Assembly: GCA_900543455.1 (NCBI GenBank)
Contig: UQRR01000026.1
Location: forward strand, 1-25,415
Source of the DNA: an uncultured Dialister sp.
Lineage (GTDB): Bacteria; Bacillota; Negativicutes; Veillonellales; Dialisteraceae
DNA length: 25,415 nucleotides
Direction: 5' to 3'
Positions 23,105-25,415 of this stretch are shown here, piece by piece. The position numbers were made by a program, and so were the translations under genes. Every line of letters begins with the position of its first letter. Position 1 is the first letter of the stretch. Below the pieces are notes generated by a model. The model saw only the letters and a list, made by a program, of their open reading frames with translations. It searched no databases and was not told where the DNA came from.

Positions 23105-23287
23105 TCAAAGCTCCTCCCTCTGCTGCACTTTCAGCAGCTCCCATACATCAGCCATCCGTTCTTTCAGCTCAGCAACATCGGCATCGTAGAAATGCCCGGT
23201 GCTGTTGATGCGACGGCAAATCTGGTTGATGTTCGAGGCGAAACGGCTGACGAATGAGCGGTTCATCCTTGCAGCCGATACGCCCAT
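23105..23287 (-). pseudogene. C-terminal fragment of MobC-like relaxosome protein
   Basis: These 60 residues resemble the C-terminal part of MobC, an accessory protein that helps relaxase nick oriT in mobilizable elements: ARMNRSFVSRFASNINQICR, RINSTGHFYDADVAELKERM and ADVWELLK. Full MobC proteins are about 110-130 residues. The DNA-binding N-terminal half is not found upstream in any frame I read, and no ribosome site precedes the ATG. No relaxase gene is in the window. This supports a deleted mobilizable element next to the decayed repA. The 219 bases between it and repA (22886-23104) hold only a TTGATTGATTGATT stretch and a run of eight C. Confidence 0.6.
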
Positions 23288-23376
23288 TTTGATTTTTTGG
23301 GAAGCCCCACATCCCTTTCATGTCTGAATTGAAAACACTTCCTGAACTTTTTAGAAAGCCTTTACTTTTATTCGCT

Positions 23377-23396
23377 TTGACGATTATAATTATACT
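23377..23396 (+). promoter_or_regulatory. Possible promoter of the HTH-methyltransferase genes
   Basis: An AT-rich stretch holds TTGACG (23377-23382), TATAAT (23385-23390) and TATACT (23391-23396), about 50-60 bases upstream of the HTH gene. TATAAT has no good -35 at normal spacing, and TTGACG is too close to both -10-like hexamers, so the exact promoter is uncertain. Confidence 0.4.
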
Positions 23397-23444
23397 GTGA
23401 TTTTATAAGAAGACGCAGAACGGAACTGCAACAGGAGTACCGCC

Positions 23445-23648
23445 ATGAAGTATTTATCTATCGCGCAAACCGCCGAACGCTGGGGTATCTCCACTCGCCG
23501 TATTCAGATTTTGTGCGGCGAGGGGCGCGTCCCCGGTGCGATCCGCATTGGCACAGTCTGGGGAATTCCGGAGGACGCAGAAAAGCCGGCGGACGCGAGA
23601 ATCAAGAACGGCAAGTATATCAAAAAGCCTGCCGAAAATGAAAAATGA
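23445..23648 (+). CDS. Small helix-turn-helix DNA-binding protein
   Basis: This 67-residue protein has a MerR/excisionase-like helix-turn-helix at about residues 4-27 (YLSIAQTAERWGISTRRIQI), a wing (GRVPGAIRIGTVWGIPEDAE) and a basic tail. Such proteins bind DNA as regulators or recombination directionality factors. Here the position directly before a methyltransferase gene, in the same direction, suggests control of the restriction-modification genes; this is inference. The ATG has AGGAG seven bases upstream. Similar small HTH proteins are common in front of type III restriction-modification and related cargo in Clostridia. Confidence 0.8.
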   Translation: MKYLSIAQTAERWGISTRRIQILCGEGRVPGAIRIGTVWGIPEDAEKPADARIKNGKYIKKPAENEK

Positions 23649-23785
23649 GCCGCATCATATCAGCGACTCTAACTCGAAATAATGGGGTCTATTCCACCTC
23701 GCGGGTGCGAATGGGCGCACTGCCCCCTTGGTTACGACTCTATCCAAATCGTCGATTCGACAAACGATGACGGCGGTAGAAATAC

Positions 23786-23802
23786 CCTCATTTGAAATGA
23801 GG
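23786..23802 (+). promoter_or_regulatory. Hairpin in the methyltransferase leader
   Basis: CCTCAT-TTGAA-ATGAGG forms a small perfect hairpin 28 bases before the methyltransferase ATG and just upstream of its GGAGG. It has no T-run and could influence translation or bind the upstream HTH protein. The rest of the 181-base gap holds no gene I can support. Confidence 0.35.
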
Positions 23803-23829
23803 ATAACACGATTACGGAGGAAATCAGCC

Positions 23830-25415
23830 ATGCCAACACTTGAATGGATTGGAAAAAGCAAGGTGATCAATCACCATCAGGACGTGCCGTTTCGGGTGTT
23901 GGAGCGCAAGTACAGCTTTGATGAAAACGGGCAGCATGACGAGGATAACGGCAGCGAAAACATGATCATCCGGGGCGATAATCTGGAAGCCTTGAAAGCG
24001 CTGCTGCCCCGGTATGAGGGGCGCGTCAAGTGCATCTATATCGATCCGCCCTACAACACCGGCAACGAGGGCTGGGTCTATAACGATAATGTCAATGACC
24101 CGAAGATCAAGAAGTGGCTAGGCGAGGTTGTCGGCAAAGAGGGCGAGGACTTGACCCGCCACGACAAGTGGCTGTGCATGATGTACCCGCGCTTGAAGCT
24201 GCTGCAAAAGCTGTTAGCAGATGATGGAGCAATTTTCATCAGCATTGATGATAATGAACTATATAACCTAAAAGTAATTTGCGATGAAATCTTTGGAGCC
24301 AATTGTTTTGTGGCGAAGGTAACTTGGCAAAATAACTACTCTTTTCGCAATGATGCAAAGGGAATCCCTTATGAAACGGATAACATTCTGGTGTACTCCA
24401 AAGCTGCATCTTGGAATCCGAAGCGATTAGCAAGAACGCCCGAAATGGATGCTCGGTACGTAAACTACGACAATGACTGTACTCCATACAAAGTTACGCC
24501 TATTCATGCGCCTGGTGCTTCTACACACAAAAGCATGGTTTATGCGATTCAACAACCGATTACGGGTGAACTCATGTATCCGCCCAAAGGTCGACACTGG
24601 AAAGATGGACAAGATAAGTTACTTACTGCGCTCAACGAGTGGGCACCTTATGAATTGCGAATCATTGATGACTATGAAAAAAGGTGTGATATATGCGGTG
24701 GCGATGTTCCTTTAGAGATTCCTGCTATTATGCTTTCTGTCCCAGAGGAAAATGCGAAAAAAATCGCGTTGCAGCGATACAACCACTTTCCTTGGCCTTC
24801 CTATTTCTTCCTTGCAAAAGGGCGTGGTAGCATACAATCAAAAACGTATTTAGATGCCACAAAAGGGAAAGTAGTATCAACTCTGTGGAAGTATGAGGAT
24901 GTTGGAACAAACGTCGAAGCTACCAACGAATTAAAGCCTTTAATGCGAAATGCTCCTCAATTTGATACCCCTAAACCCACGCGTCTTTTGGAGCGTATAA
25001 TCCAAATCGCAACAGATTCGGATTCCATTATTCTTGATTCTTTTGCTGGCTCTGGTACAACCGCTCATGCTGTCCTCAATGCCAATAAAAACGATAATGG
25101 TAATCGGCAATTCATACTCGTTGAAATGGAAAAATACGCCGACAGCATCACCGCCGAGCGCGTGAAGCGCGTTATCAAAGGTTACGGCGAGGGCAAGAAC
25201 TCCGTGGAAGGTACGGGCGGCAATTTCAGCTTCTATGACTTAGGCGAGCCGCTGCTTGTGGGGGATTGCCTGAATGAAGCGGTTGCCCCGGAGAAAATCC
25301 GGGAATACATCTGGTTCATGGAAACCAAGCAGCCCTATGCCCCGCCCAGCGGCGGCAATCCGTATTACCTCGGCAAGCACAACAGCACAGGCTATTACTT
25401 CTACTACGAGCCGCA
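23830..25415 (+). CDS. Type III-like adenine-N6 DNA methyltransferase (Mod), 3' end outside the window
   Basis: The frame stays open for 528 codons to the window edge. It is a beta-class adenine methyltransferase: DPPY (residues 72-75, in YIDPPYNTGNEGW) catalyses transfer and precedes FAGSGTT (405-411), which binds S-adenosylmethionine. The order DPPY, target recognition region, FxGxG is that of type III Mod subunits, which act with a Res helicase-nuclease; Res is expected downstream. The start ATG has GGAGG eight bases upstream. The recognition region (about residues 135-400) includes a CDIC pair (C286, C289). Oddity: the two ends are GC-rich like the flanking element, while the middle is AT-rich with different codon use, suggesting exchange of the recognition domain. 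A stand-alone or BREX-like methyltransferase is possible; the missing 3' neighbour would decide. Confidence 0.88.
   Translation, partial: MPTLEWIGKSKVINHHQDVPFRVLERKYSFDENGQHDEDNGSENMIIRGDNLEALKALLPRYEGRVKCIYIDPPYNTGNEGWVYNDNVNDPKIKKWLGEVVGKEGEDLTRHDKWLCMMYPRLKLLQKLLADDGAIFISIDDNELYNLKVICDEIFGANCFVAKVTWQNNYSFRNDAKGIPYETDNILVYSKAASWNPKRLARTPEMDARYVNYDNDCTPYKVTPIHAPGASTHKSMVYAIQQPITGELMYPPKGRHWKDGQDKLLTALNEWAPYELRIIDDYEKRCDICGGDVPLEIPAIMLSVPEENAKKIALQRYNHFPWPSYFFLAKGRGSIQSKTYLDATKGKVVSTLWKYEDVGTNVEATNELKPLMRNAPQFDTPKPTRLLERIIQIATDSDSIILDSFAGSGTTAHAVLNANKNDNGNRQFILVEMEKYADSITAERVKRVIKGYGEGKNSVEGTGGNFSFYDLGEPLLVGDCLNEAVAPEKIREYIWFMETKQPYAPPSGGNPYYLGKHNSTGYYFYYEP

Overview
The window looks like a chromosomal segment of an obligately anaerobic Firmicute of the Negativicutes (Veillonellaceae, Dialister/Megasphaera-like). 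This rests on a homodimeric pyruvate:ferredoxin oxidoreductase, an EtfAB pair of the bifurcating acyl-CoA dehydrogenase type, a two-iron superoxide reductase, and moderately GC-rich genes with AGGAGG-type ribosome sites. The genus is an inference; no rRNA is present.

Layout. 1-1514: a class IV (D-amino-acid type) aminotransferase on the minus strand, lying between inverted copies of a composite intergenic repeat; its expected PLP lysine is replaced by leucine. 1515-3322: etfB-etfA operon (minus). 3560-4284: a Phd/YefM-RelE toxin-antitoxin operon (minus) with a palindromic operator; the toxin gene is frameshifted. 4332-7886: dnaE with a terminator. 8109-8801: desulfoferrodoxin with its own promoter, a long leader and a terminator. 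8848-15493: a complete four-gene Wadjet (JetABCD) anti-plasmid system in one tightly overlapping minus-strand operon. This is the main defence system in the window. 15682-16900: a small membrane-anchored coiled-coil protein behind a LysR regulator. 16901-17662: a long repeat-rich intergenic region with a mirrored inverted repeat. 17663-21208: nifJ/por on the plus strand with a strong terminator. 21548-22054: tRNA-Val and tRNA-Ala, each with a clear promoter, separated by an orphan duplicate of the tRNA-Val 3' end plus terminator. 22103-25415: an accessory region with a small GTG-start protein, a decayed repA, a MobC tail fragment, a small HTH protein and the 5' part of a type III-like adenine methyltransferase whose middle differs in composition from its ends.

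How it fits together. The left and centre are housekeeping and anaerobic energy genes (Etf, PFOR, SOR, DnaE) with accessory modules inserted between them. Two layers act against or concern foreign DNA: Wadjet, and the probable restriction-modification module at the right edge, which sits in remnants of a mobilizable/replicating element next to tRNA genes. A family of composite repeats (a GCGGCGC hairpin head and a GTCACCAGTCACTAGT tail) occupies many intergenic gaps and brackets the aminotransferase and nifJ genes in inverted pairs.
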